Shown here: positions 42,842 through 50,778 of the stretch, piece by piece | How the letters are laid out: every line of letters begins with the position of its first letter | Numbering within the stretch: position 1 is the stretch's first letter | Source: DATAAM01 sp036260075 | Lineage (GTDB): Bacteria > Actinomycetota > Acidimicrobiia > Acidimicrobiales > JAHWLA01 | Length of the DNA stretch: 64,000 nucleotides | Assembly: GCA_036260075.1 (NCBI GenBank) | Contig: DATAAM010000066.1 | Span: 1 to 64,000 of the forward strand | Direction: 5' to 3' | Made by a program: the position numbers and the translations under genes | The notes under the pieces: model-generated | What the model was told of the DNA's origin: nothing | What the model saw: only the letters and a program-made list of their open reading frames with translations | Databases searched by the model: none

Positions 42842-43375
42842 CTAGCGGTGGGCCCAGAGGTCCCGCAGCAGCGCGACCTCGGCGCCGTGGTGGCTGAGCT
42901 CGTCCTGGCAGTGCAGGAGCATCGCCGCGTACGTGCTGTCGGCGAAGGGGCCGAAGGCGGGACCGAGGCTGCGCCACAGCCCCTCGTCGCCGAGGGAGGC
43001 GCAGCCGTCGCGGAAGGACGACCACGCCCGGTCGAGCGCCTCGCGGGCCTCGCCCGCGGTCAGGTACCACTCGCCGTCGCCGAGGTCGAGGCCCTTCGTG
43101 TCGAAGGCCCGGTGCGCGTAGTCGTCGAGGCACTCGACGGCGATGTGCCACGTGCGCCAGGCGATGGTCGTGACCGGCGCGGGCGTGGGGTCGGGCACCA
43201 CTCGGTCGACCGTCGGCGGCGTGCCCGGCCGCACCGACCAGCACCCGGCGACGGGCTCCCAGAGGTACTCGTCGTCGCCCAGGTCGTCGAGCCTGCTTCG
43301 CACGCGGTCCCACACGAACTCGAGGCTCTCGGTGAAGTCGGCGAGGGCTCGGCCGGCCGGCACGTCGATCAGCAT
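42842..43375 (-). CDS. DinB-superfamily protein
   Basis: A 177-residue DinB/YfiT-type four-helix bundle with the metal-binding His pattern: TWHIAVECLDDYAHRAF in the middle and DELSHHGAEVALLRDLW near the end. DinB-like proteins are often thiol transferases using mycothiol or bacillithiol, or of unknown role. It ends 1 nt from the LexA box and starts 7 nt inside the TetR gene (ATG at 43373-43375), so it is in the TetR transcript. Confidence 0.78.
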   Translation of the reverse strand: MLIDVPAGRALADFTESLEFVWDRVRSRLDDLGDDEYLWEPVAGCWSVRPGTPPTVDRVVPDPTPAPVTTIAWRTWHIAVECLDDYAHRAFDTKGLDLGDGEWYLTAGEAREALDRAWSSFRDGCASLGDEGLWRSLGPAFGPFADSTYAAMLLHCQDELSHHGAEVALLRDLWAHR

Positions 43376-43980
43376 GCCGGCACGTTCGCCCACGCCCGCA
43401 CCATCGGCGGGATCGAGCGCGCCACCAGCTCGACCAGCTCGTCGTCGCGGTCGGCGGTGCCTTCCTCCAGCCAGTGCAGGACGGCGTCGACCAGCCAGGA
43501 CACGAGCAGGGAGGCGGCCCACCGCCGTCGGGCCGGGTCCGCCATCCCCGCGATCGCGGGCATCGCCTCCGCCACCTGGACCGCTTGGCGCCGGATGCGC
43601 AGCGCGTGCTCCGCGAATGTGGGCTCACGTTCGGCATGGCGCCACAGCAGGACGAAGCCGTCGGGCTCCTCCCGGGCCACGGTGAGCATGGCCTTGATGC
43701 CGAGCCGGGGCGGCGGCTCCCGTTCGAGCAGGGACACGAACGCCTCGGCCAAGCGGGTGGACACCTGTTCGAGGACGCCGTCGTAGAGCGCCTCCTTGGA
43801 GGCGAAGTGGCGGTAGACGATGAGCTTGGTGATGCCCGCGGCGGCGGCCACCTCTTCCATCGACGTCCCCGCGAAGCCCCGCTGGGCGAAAGCCCGGGCG
43901 GCGGCCCGCAGGATGGCAGCCCGTCGCTCGGCCCGGCCGAGGAGGCGGCGGCCGGAGGGGTTGGCCGTGGCGGAGGTCAC
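43369..43980 (-). CDS. TetR-family transcriptional regulator
   Basis: A 203-residue TetR regulator: HTH at ~17-64 (ILRAAARAFAQRGFAGTSMEEVAAAAGITKLIVYRHFASKEALY in positions; core GTSMEEVAAAAGITKLIVYRH), then a variable ligand domain. GTG at 43978-43980. A dyad overlaps the divergent promoter at 43990-44009, so it likely represses the ferritin-like gene and itself. Inducer unknown. Confidence 0.88.
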   Translation of the reverse strand: MTSATANPSGRRLLGRAERRAAILRAAARAFAQRGFAGTSMEEVAAAAGITKLIVYRHFASKEALYDGVLEQVSTRLAEAFVSLLEREPPPRLGIKAMLTVAREEPDGFVLLWRHAEREPTFAEHALRIRRQAVQVAEAMPAIAGMADPARRRWAASLLVSWLVDAVLHWLEEGTADRDDELVELVARSIPPMVRAWANVPAC

Positions 43981-43981
43981 G

Positions 43982-44011
43982 TTGTCACCTGTATACGCAT
44001 GAGTTTACACT
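43982..44011. promoter_or_regulatory. Divergent promoter with TetR-type operator
   Basis: Rightward: -35 TTGTCA (43982-43987), 18-bp spacer, -10 TACACT (44006-44011), 6 nt to the ATG at 44018. In the spacer TGTATAC (43990-43996) and GTTTACA (44003-44009) form a dyad with one mismatch, well placed for the divergent TetR protein. Confidence 0.65.
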
Positions 44012-44017
44012 TTCCCC

Positions 44018-45103
44018 ATGACGACCCTTCGGACCGAATGGACGCGCGAGGAGCTCCTCGAGAGCCGCCCCGTGGCCGAGCCGCTCATCGCCGGAGGCGT
44101 GCGCTGCCACGGCGGGTTCGACGACGACGGGTCCTACGTGTCGCCGCGCACGGCCAACCGATGGGACGCCATCCGCAGCTGGCAGGCGCAGCACACAGCC
44201 CAGTTCGGCACCGAGCTGCTCGACATCCCGCTCGACAGCTGGCCCGAGGCCTATCCCAACGTGGCGCAGGCCCGGTTCCTCCTCGAACACGGCGTGCGCG
44301 AGCCCATCGTGGCCTCCCTCACCCGCATCGGTACGGTCGAGGGGTTCGGCTCGATGATCCGCTACTCGCTCATCCCCGACTTCCAGGCCTGCTTCGACGA
44401 GGAGGTGCGGGGGACCGCCGTCGCCCACCTCGACGGCGGGCTGTTCGAGGCGCACGCCCGCGACGAGGCGGGCTACGGCGACGAGGGCGGGCACAAGCAG
44501 ATGTGGTTCGCGGCGCGCGACGTGGCCTTCGAGCACCCGGTGACGGAGGACCAGACGCAGGTGATGCTCCAGCGCATGGGCATCACCGACTCGAGCGGTG
44601 CCCGCGGGTCGATGATCCCCGACCCGATCTTCCCCGACATCGACACGAACCTGGAGATCCTCATCGCCCGCATGGCGAGCCTCTTGCTGATCGAGATCAG
44701 CGCCCACCACGTGTTCGCGTGGGCCGAGGAGGTGCTGGCCGACACCGAGCTGGTGGCAGGCGACGGGGAGGCGGCCCGGCTCGTGTCGTTCATCCGGGCC
44801 GACGAGGCGCCGCACGTTGCCTACCTCGCCACCGTGCTGTCGGAGATGCGCGACCGCACCTTCGTCACGGCATCGGGACGCACGGTGCCGGGCACCGAGA
44901 TCGTGGGCACGCTCTGGGACCGGGCCGTGGCCGAGTCGCTGGGCGTGCGGCGCGAACAGAACCTGCGGCTCACGCTTCGCGAGGTCGAACACGCGCTGGC
45001 CGCTCGGCGCGACGGCGCCGACCTGCTCGAGGAGTTCCACGGGCGGGGGTCGATCCGGCCGAGCGCCGAGGGGGCGTGGGAGCCGGTCGGGGCGGGCTAC
45101 TGA
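44018..45103 (+). CDS. Ferritin-like diiron-type hypothetical protein
   Basis: A 361-residue protein with two acidic-His helix motifs, LLIEISAHHVFAWAEEVL and FIRADEAPHVAYLATVL, that look like the E-x-x-H halves of a ferritin-like diiron site. Upstream helices (YPNVAQARFLLEHGVREPIV) could supply the other two ligands. No catalytic assignment; oxidase or oxygenase is possible. Leaderless start, divergent TetR regulator and convergent ArsC-like gene (7-bp overlap). Confidence 0.65.
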   Translation: MTTLRTEWTREELLESRPVAEPLIAGGVRCHGGFDDDGSYVSPRTANRWDAIRSWQAQHTAQFGTELLDIPLDSWPEAYPNVAQARFLLEHGVREPIVASLTRIGTVEGFGSMIRYSLIPDFQACFDEEVRGTAVAHLDGGLFEAHARDEAGYGDEGGHKQMWFAARDVAFEHPVTEDQTQVMLQRMGITDSSGARGSMIPDPIFPDIDTNLEILIARMASLLLIEISAHHVFAWAEEVLADTELVAGDGEAARLVSFIRADEAPHVAYLATVLSEMRDRTFVTASGRTVPGTEIVGTLWDRAVAESLGVRREQNLRLTLREVEHALAARRDGADLLEEFHGRGSIRPSAEGAWEPVGAGY

Positions 45104-45456
45104 GCATCGACGTCGAGCAAGTCGAGGACGCGCTCGGGCGGCCGGGCGATCACGGCGCGGTCCCCTCGGATAACGATGGGGCGCTCGATCAGGATGGGAT
45201 GCGCAGCCATGGCTTCGAGCAGCCGGTCGCGGTCGGCGTCGCCCAGGCCCAGCTCCTTGTAGACGGGCTCGCCGGTGCGCATCATCTGCCGCGGGTCGTC
45301 GATCCCGAGCAGCTCCATGACCCGCTCCAGCTCTGCTCGGCTGGGGGCGCGGTCGAGGTAGCGCACGTACTCGGCCTCGACGCCCCGCTCGGCCAGGATC
45401 CCCTGGGTCGTCCTGCACTTCGAGCAGTGGGGGTTGAAATACACCGTCGTGTCCAT
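45097..45456 (-). CDS. ArsC-family (YfgD-like) reductase
   Basis: A 119-residue glutaredoxin-like protein of the ArsC family, closest to YfgD. The active Cys11 is in FNPHCSKCR (a second Cys is at 14), and the C-terminus has LIERPIVIRGD and RPPERVLDLL. The RPIV/RPPE pair is typical; whether it reduces arsenate is unknown, and no arsenic genes are near. TACGCT ends 8 nt before the ATG. Confidence 0.88.
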   Translation of the reverse strand: MDTTVYFNPHCSKCRTTQGILAERGVEAEYVRYLDRAPSRAELERVMELLGIDDPRQMMRTGEPVYKELGLGDADRDRLLEAMAAHPILIERPIVIRGDRAVIARPPERVLDLLDVDAQ

Positions 45457-45464
45457 GGGTGGCG

Positions 45465-45474
45465 AGCGTAGGGT
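45465..45474. promoter_or_regulatory. Back-to-back -10 elements of the ArsC-like and MFS genes
   Basis: AGCGTAGGGT reads TAGGGT rightward (6 nt before the ATG at 45481) and TACGCT leftward (8 nt before the ATG at 45456). The central TA is shared. Confidence 0.6.
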
Positions 45475-45480
45475 CGGGTG

Positions 45481-46680
45481 ATGGGGAGTCGGGAGCGCGG
45501 CCAGTTCGTCCTCCTGTGCGCGGCGACGCTGTTCGAGTTCACCGCCCTGGGGATCTACTTCTCGGCGCTGCCGTTGTTCGTGACCGACGAGCTGGCGGGC
45601 TCCCGGGCCGACGTGGGCTTGGCCATGGGGGCGTTCGCCGTCACCGCCGTCCTCCTGCGGCCCTTCGTGGGGCAGGGCCTCGACCGTCGCGGCCGGCGGC
45701 CGTTCCTCGTGGCCGCCCCCGCCATCCTGCTGGTGACGTCGACCGCGTTCGCTGCCGTGGGCTCGGTGCCCGCGGTGGTGGGCCTGCGGCTCCTCCAAGG
45801 CGTGACCGGGGCGTTCTTCTACACGGCGGCGGCGACGGTGGCCACCGACCTGGCACCGGTCGAGAAGCGGGCGGACTACCTGGCCCGCTTCAGCCTCTTC
45901 CTCTACGGCGGGTTCGCCATCGGGCCCAGCCTGGGCGAAGCGCTGGTGCGGCATGCCTTCGACTGGGCGTGGGCAGCAGCGGGCGCCACTGCCCTCGCCT
46001 CGTTCGTGGTCACCCTGTTCGTGCAGGAGACGACGCCGACCGAGGCTCGGTCCGAGGTGGGCGCCCGTCCGCCGTTGCGGTTCCTCCACCCGGCGGCGAT
46101 CTGGCCGGGGGCCGTGATCCTCACCGCCGCCACCGGCTACACCGCCATCACGGCGTTCTCCGCCCTCTACGCCCGCCGCATCGGCATGGGTTCCTCCGGG
46201 CCCCTGTACGCCACCTTCGCGCTGAGCATCCTGGTGGTGCGGCTGGTCGCCGGTCGCCTGGCCGATCGCCACGGACGCGTCACCGTGGCGCTGCCGGGCA
46301 TGGCGTTGGCGGCCGCCGCCATGGTGCTGCTGGCGGTGGAGCCGCCGCCGCCGGTCGCCTTGGTCGGCGTGGGGGCGTTCGGAGCGGGCTTCGCCTTGGT
46401 CTTCCCGGCCCTGCTGGCCCTCACCGTCGACCGAGTGCCCGACAGCGAGCGGGGCGCCGCCGTCGGCTCCTTCACCGCCTTCTTCGACATCGGGGCGTCC
46501 GGGGGCGGCTACGCCGTGGGGGCGGTGGCCGACCGAGTGGGGTTCGCGGGCGGGTTCGGCCTGCCCGGGGCGCTGTGCATGGGCGGGTTCGTGATCCTGG
46601 CCCGCCTGGGGCGTCACGTGCGCGCCGAGGCGGCGGCCGCCGCCGACGAGTCGGCGTTGCCCGAGCCCGCAGGCGCCTGA
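45481..46680 (+). CDS. Major facilitator superfamily transporter
   Basis: A 399-residue 12-helix MFS permease. Motif A is seen as VGQGLDRRGRRPFLV between helices 2 and 3, and again as AGRLADRHGRVTVA in the second half, with LLQGVTGAFFYTAAATVATD in helix 4. Likely a drug or sugar-like efflux carrier; substrate unknown. ATG at 45481 is preferred over the GTG 3 nt earlier because of the -10 spacing. Confidence 0.88.
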   Translation: MGSRERGQFVLLCAATLFEFTALGIYFSALPLFVTDELAGSRADVGLAMGAFAVTAVLLRPFVGQGLDRRGRRPFLVAAPAILLVTSTAFAAVGSVPAVVGLRLLQGVTGAFFYTAAATVATDLAPVEKRADYLARFSLFLYGGFAIGPSLGEALVRHAFDWAWAAAGATALASFVVTLFVQETTPTEARSEVGARPPLRFLHPAAIWPGAVILTAATGYTAITAFSALYARRIGMGSSGPLYATFALSILVVRLVAGRLADRHGRVTVALPGMALAAAAMVLLAVEPPPPVALVGVGAFGAGFALVFPALLALTVDRVPDSERGAAVGSFTAFFDIGASGGGYAVGAVADRVGFAGGFGLPGALCMGGFVILARLGRHVRAEAAAAADESALPEPAGA

Positions 46681-46797
46681 CTAGTCCGTGTCGGCGTCCC
46701 ATTTGACGCGTTCGGGCTATTCCTCCGCGGCGCGATTGGGTCGACACTGCATCCAACGGTCGCAATCGGGCAGGCCGACGCCGCAGGAGGCACGCGG

Positions 46798-46965
46798 ATG
46801 AAGACCACCACCGCAGCAGCACGGGCCACCACCACCCCGGCGAACATGTGGGCTGTGCTCGACCGCAACGGCGGCGTCGTCGTCCTCTTCGGCGGCCAAG
46901 AGGCCGAAGCCGAGGCCCGAGACTGGCGCGGCCGCGGCTATCGCATCGCCCAGCTGACCGACTGA
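46798..46965 (+). CDS. Small hypothetical protein (55 aa)
   Basis: A 55-residue open frame with a good ribosome site (GGAGG 7 nt before the ATG): MKTTTAAARATTTPANMWAV, then a short strand-helix-strand (LDRNGGVVVLFGG, EAEAEARDW) ending in YRIAQLTD. Codon choice is as in the neighbours. It is the only supported gene in an otherwise gene-poor stretch. Function unknown. Confidence 0.5.
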   Translation: MKTTTAAARATTTPANMWAVLDRNGGVVVLFGGQEAEAEARDWRGRGYRIAQLTD

Positions 46966-47605
46966 TTCGCGGGAGGGACATCGGCACGGCAGGACCGGGG
47001 CGCCCGCGCCCGCGGCTACAGCCCCGGCCTGCTGCTGCCGAGTTTCCGACCATGGACGTCGCCGTCTCCCTCGCACTCGCCGTGGTCGTCCTGGCCGGCT
47101 TCGGGACCGTAGGCCCCCGGCCGCGCTGAGCCCGATCCGAGGACGTTCGCCCGGCGCGTGAGCTCGGGCACCGGCACCGACCCGCGCCGGGGCGCGCCGG
47201 GACCTCGCCCGGTCGTACAGGCGGCGTGCTGTCCCCATCCACGGCGTCGTGTGCAGCACGACGCGCACGGCCCGGCCCGCGCGCACGCGCCACACACGCC
47301 GCCACGAGCCCGATCCCACGCCGCGGCCCTGGGCGGCAGGGTCGACCGCCGGCATGCGGAGGCGGCCTCGCCCGGTCCGAGGGCTCCGCATGCGGCGACG
47401 TGGGTCGGTCACGCAGGTGGCCGTCCCCGAGGACACGTCCGAGGTCGACGGCCACGATCACTGGGCGCCTCGTGCCCGGCTCGACACGTCCTCCGGCTCG
47501 CGGGCGTAGCCGTCGGACACGTGCGCGCCGGACAGGGCGCGAGAGGCGGCACGGGTGACGGCCCCGGCCGCGAGGTGCTCACGAGGCGAACGTCGCGCAC
47601 TTCCC
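46966..47605. other. 640-bp gene-poor region
   Basis: No coding frame with believable protein sequence, no tRNA and no recognisable ncRNA (RNase P, tmRNA, 6S) was seen. Open frames are Arg/Pro/Ala-rich and look like shadows of random GC-rich DNA. A 25-codon hydrophobic frame at 47052 is too short to support. Possible remnants of lost genes. Confidence 0.5.
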
Positions 47606-47920
47606 CTAGGCCGCCGCCAGGACCTCCGGAAGCACGGCGCTGCGAAGCGCCAACCGCCACCCCTCGGCCTCCCGCCCGCGAAGGCCGTTGGCGACGATCA
47701 CGCCGTCCACCAAGTCGGCCAGCACGTCGTCGACCGAGCGGCCTCGGACGCTGACCGAGATCATGAGCCCGCCCCCGCGCAGCCGCCGAACCGTCCGCCT
47801 GGCGCCGGCAAGCCGCGGCGGGCTGGAGAACGACGGGAGCACGAGGCCGTGTCGCCGGACTTCGGCGCCGAGGGACCGGGCCAGGGCGCTGAAGGCCAGG
47901 GAGCACGACAACGAGTTCAC
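47606..47920 (-). CDS. Hypothetical protein with damage-type promoter
   Basis: A 104-residue protein; the C-terminal part MISVSVRGRSVDDVLADLVDG-type strand/helix (about residues 53-75) and LRGREAEGWRLALRSAVLPEVL look like a folded domain, the N-terminal half is basic and Ser/Leu-rich. The GTG at 47918-47920 is preferred: it lies 7 nt behind a CACAAT -10, whereas an ATG three codons earlier overlaps that hexamer. No family recognised. Confidence 0.55.
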   Translation of the reverse strand: MNSLSCSLAFSALARSLGAEVRRHGLVLPSFSSPPRLAGARRTVRRLRGGGLMISVSVRGRSVDDVLADLVDGVIVANGLRGREAEGWRLALRSAVLPEVLAAA

Positions 47921-47927
47921 GTTGCCC

Positions 47928-47949
47928 ATTGTGACGGAGGGGTGTGACA
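47928..47949 (-). promoter_or_regulatory. PafBC-like promoter element, minus strand
   Basis: TGTCACAC (47942-47949), 8 nt, CACAAT (47928-47933), then 7 nt to the GTG at 47920. Same octamer and spacing as at 48637; the -10 is weaker. Confidence 0.4.
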
Positions 47950-47980
47950 ACGAGCCTCCGAGCGGCAAGGCTGGGCGACC

Positions 47981-48655
47981 ATGGACCAGACCAACGAGCA
48001 GGGGGACACGGGCGCCGAGCCCGTGGCCGAGGGTTCGAGGCCGAGAGCGAGAGGGAGCCGCCGTGCTCCCGACCCGCTGGTGGAGGGGGCGCCGGTGGCG
48101 TCCGAGGGGGCGGTCGACGAGGCAGCCGACGAGGCGGACGCCGGCATCCCCACCGGGGCCGGGACCCGGCCCTTCACCTGGGTGGGCGTGGTCACGACCG
48201 CTGCGGTCGCCCTGGTCGCCGTGCAGGTGCTCGTCTTCCTGGGGGCGATCACCCAGGGACTGTCGGTGGATCGGCTCGACGGCGACATCTTCCACAAGCT
48301 GGGCGTCGCCTTCCTCAGCAACCTCGGGGCCGTGAACGGGCTCTCCATCGTGCTCGCCTCGCTGCTGGCCGGGCTGCCCGCCCTGCTGCGCGCCGAGGTG
48401 CCCGACATCCACGACCGGCGGCGGTCGCTGGCGTTGAGCGCCGGGAGCCTCCTGGCGCTCGCCCTCATCCTGGCCACGCCGATCGCCGTGCGGGCCCGGC
48501 TGCGAGTGCTCGACATCGGGAACCAGGAGGTCGACGCGCTCGCTCGCTGGGTGCTCGTCACCTACACGGTGTCGACGCTCGGCACGGCCGCGGTGGCGCT
48601 GGCATCGTGCCTGGGGTTCGCCCGCATCAACCGAACTGTCACACCCCCTTCCTAA
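47981..48655 (+). CDS. Hypothetical membrane protein
   Basis: A 224-residue protein with a disordered acidic N-terminus (~1-65, rich in Ala/Glu/Gly) and about four membrane helices: FTWVGVVTTAAVALVAVQVLVFL, GAVNGLSIVLASLLAGLPALL, LALSAGSLLALALILATPIAV and WVLVTYTVSTLGTAAVALASCL. No known motif. Its last codons and TAA stop form the -35-like and -10 parts of the next gene's promoter. Confidence 0.65.
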   Translation: MDQTNEQGDTGAEPVAEGSRPRARGSRRAPDPLVEGAPVASEGAVDEAADEADAGIPTGAGTRPFTWVGVVTTAAVALVAVQVLVFLGAITQGLSVDRLDGDIFHKLGVAFLSNLGAVNGLSIVLASLLAGLPALLRAEVPDIHDRRRSLALSAGSLLALALILATPIAVRARLRVLDIGNQEVDALARWVLVTYTVSTLGTAAVALASCLGFARINRTVTPPS

Positions 48656-48658
48656 GGT
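48637..48658 (+). promoter_or_regulatory. PafBC-like damage promoter of the RecB-like gene
   Basis: TGTCACAC (48637-48644), 8 nt, TAAGGT (48653-48658), 7 nt to the GTG at 48666. The 8-nt gap and 7-nt start distance match the methyltransferase promoter exactly. Confidence 0.55.
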
Positions 48659-48665
48659 ACGGAGG

Positions 48666-49631
48666 GTGGACGACACGCCCTCTGCCCGACCAACGGAGCT
48701 CACCCCGACCCAGCGCCGGGTGCTCGAGGAGCTGATGGCGGCCGGGCGCTCGCGCCCGTCGTTCCGCGAGTCGCTCGCCGACGACCTTCGTGGCGCGCTG
48801 GAGACGGGCCTGGCCGGCTTGGTGCCCCACCTCCCGGCGGAGGGGCTGCGCGTCCGCAAGGCCGACTTGGCCCAGGTGCACGCCTGCGAGACGCACCACT
48901 TGGCGGAGACCGGCGTGCCGTTCGACTGGCATGCCCGCAACGCCCGGGGCGTGGTGGCCCACAAGGCCATCGAGCTGTCGGTCAGCCTCGACCCGAGCCC
49001 GCCTGCCGTGGAGCTCGTCGACCTCGCCTTGGAGCGGCTGGTGGAGGACGACTGGGAGTGGGGACCGGGGCGATGGTTGTCGGAGGCTCCGGCCGTCGAG
49101 CTGGCGGAGCTGCGGACGTTCGCCGCCGACGTCGTGCACAAGTTCCAGGACGAGTTCCCCCCGCTCAAGCGGTCGTGGCGACCCCGCCTCGAGTCTTCGC
49201 TGGCCGCCGTGCTGTGCGACGGGCTCGTCACCTTGCGAGGCAAGGTCGACCTGGCGTTGGGGCAGGCGCAGGGCACCGAGGCACGGGTGATGATCGTCGA
49301 CTTCAAGACGGGGCAGCCCGCCGCCACCCACGTGGACGACCTGCGCTACTACGCCGTGCTGGAGACGCTCCGCGTGGGCGTGCCGCCCTTCCGGGTGGCC
49401 AGCTGGTACCTCGACGCGGGCCACTGGCACCACGAAGACGTCGATGAGGACGTCCTCTTCGCGGCAGTGCGCCGCATCGTCGACGGCGTCGTGAAGCTCG
49501 TCGAGCTTCAGGTCGACCGCCGTCCTCCGCAGGTCTCGCCCGGGCCGGCCTGCGGCTATTGCGTCCTGCGGGCGGAGTGCAGCGGCGCCTTGGCTTGGTC
49601 GGAACAGCGAGCCGAGGTGGGGCTCGCCTGA
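48666..49631 (+). CDS. RecB/Cas4-type PD-(D/E)XK nuclease with Fe-S cluster motif
   Basis: A 321-residue nuclease of the RecB-like family. The catalytic core is GKVDLALG...VMIVDFKTG (Asp, Asp, Lys). The C-terminus has PACGYCVLRAEC (C-x2-C-x5-C) and an N-terminal Cys in VHACETHH, together the four ligands of a Cas4/AddB-type [4Fe-4S] cluster. Stand-alone (no Cas or Add partners), similar to mycobacterial RecB-like proteins involved in DNA repair. GTG start; GGAGG is immediately upstream but the -10 spacing predicts a leaderless mRNA. Confidence 0.88.
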   Translation: MDDTPSARPTELTPTQRRVLEELMAAGRSRPSFRESLADDLRGALETGLAGLVPHLPAEGLRVRKADLAQVHACETHHLAETGVPFDWHARNARGVVAHKAIELSVSLDPSPPAVELVDLALERLVEDDWEWGPGRWLSEAPAVELAELRTFAADVVHKFQDEFPPLKRSWRPRLESSLAAVLCDGLVTLRGKVDLALGQAQGTEARVMIVDFKTGQPAATHVDDLRYYAVLETLRVGVPPFRVASWYLDAGHWHHEDVDEDVLFAAVRRIVDGVVKLVELQVDRRPPQVSPGPACGYCVLRAECSGALAWSEQRAEVGLA

Positions 49632-49899
49632 CCCACGGAAGGGAGGTGGTGCGACCCGCAGGGGCCTGAAGGGACGGGTGCGAGGAACCGCCGGCTCCGG
49701 GCGGCGGGGTCGGGGCCGCGGCATGCCAGCGGCTGTCGACGCGACTCCGGGGGCCACGCGCAGCCGCGGGTTGGCGCGCTCGAAGACGAGCACGGTCGTC
49801 GACGTTCCTCGACGCGCGACCGGGTGCACCGACGAGGGCGACGACGGGGCGGGACCGCCGGTCCTGAACCGATGGCGGGCGCCCTAGGATCGACGGCCG
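49632..49899. other. 268-bp intergenic region without supported gene
   Basis: Holds Arg/Pro-rich open frames on both strands that I do not accept, and TAGGAT (49885-49890), a possible -10, 9 nt before the ATG at 49900. Confidence 0.4.
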
Positions 49900-50778
49900 A
49901 TGGAGGCGGAGCGCCAACCCCAGCTACGCGAGGTCGCGGGTGGCGGCGCGCTCGTCCACCTCCCCCGGCCCGCGCCGGCCCTCCCCGAACCCCGCCTGTC
50001 CGACGTCGACGAGTGGGGGCGGTCCGAGCGAATGCGGGCGCTGGTGCGCCGTCTCTACGACCCGATCTACCGCCGCTGGTTCCGGGTGGAGTGGGAGGGC
50101 CTGGAGAAGATCCCCCGCGACGGCGGCGCCCTGCTCATCGCCAACCACGCCGCGGCGGTCCCCAGCGACGCCCCGGTGATCATGCACGGCATCGAGGAGG
50201 AGTTGGGGCGCCCCGTGTACGGCCTGGCCGACCACCTCTTCAAGTCGGTGCCGGTGATCGGCACGCTGTGGGCCCGGACCGGCGGGGTGGTGGCCCATCC
50301 GGAGAACGCCTATCGCCTGCTGCGGGAGCAGCAGCAGCTGGTGCTCGTGTTCCCCGAGGGCGACAAGGGGCCGGGCAAGACATACCAGGAGCGGTATCGG
50401 CTGCGGCGGTTCGGGCGGGGCGGGTTCGTGGAGATCGCCATGCGGGCGGGCGTGCCGGTGGTGCCGATCGCTGTGGTGGGCGCCGAGGAGTCGATGCCCA
50501 TCGTGTTCCGGTTCCCGACCCTCGCCCGGTGGGCGGGGCTCCCGTACGTGCCGATCACGGCCAACCAGCTCGTGTTCGGCCCGGTGCTCGGCTACCTCGC
50601 CTACTTCCCGGCCAAGTTCAAGCTGCGGGTGCTCGACCCCGTCACCTTCGACGTGCCGCCCGACCAGGAGCGCTACTCCAAGAGCCGGATCATGGACGAA
50701 GCGGAGGCGATACGCGTGCGACTGCAGGAGACGCTCTACGAGATGCTGGCCGCCCGCAAGAGCGTGTGGTTCGGCTGA
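49900..50778 (+). CDS. Lysophospholipid acyltransferase (PlsC family)
   Basis: A 292-residue acyltransferase with the H-x4-D motif NHAAAVPSD and the FPEGDKG motif; it would add an acyl chain to a lyso-lipid or glycerol-phosphate. No strong membrane helix, so probably peripheral. Its TGA overlaps the ATG of the SDR gene (TGATG at 50776-50780). The pairing of this acyltransferase with an NAD-dependent epimerase-like gene is common in Actinobacteria. Confidence 0.88.
   Translation: MEAERQPQLREVAGGGALVHLPRPAPALPEPRLSDVDEWGRSERMRALVRRLYDPIYRRWFRVEWEGLEKIPRDGGALLIANHAAAVPSDAPVIMHGIEEELGRPVYGLADHLFKSVPVIGTLWARTGGVVAHPENAYRLLREQQQLVLVFPEGDKGPGKTYQERYRLRRFGRGGFVEIAMRAGVPVVPIAVVGAEESMPIVFRFPTLARWAGLPYVPITANQLVFGPVLGYLAYFPAKFKLRVLDPVTFDVPPDQERYSKSRIMDEAEAIRVRLQETLYEMLAARKSVWFG

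Noticed and set aside
47052..47129. 25-codon hydrophobic open frame (MDVAVSLALAVVV...)
   Set aside because: Too short and without a ribosome site or promoter to support translation.
49678..49887. Open frames on both strands in the 49.6-49.9 kb gap
   Set aside because: Arg/Pro/Thr-rich composition typical of shadow frames; no ribosome site or -10 at the right distance.
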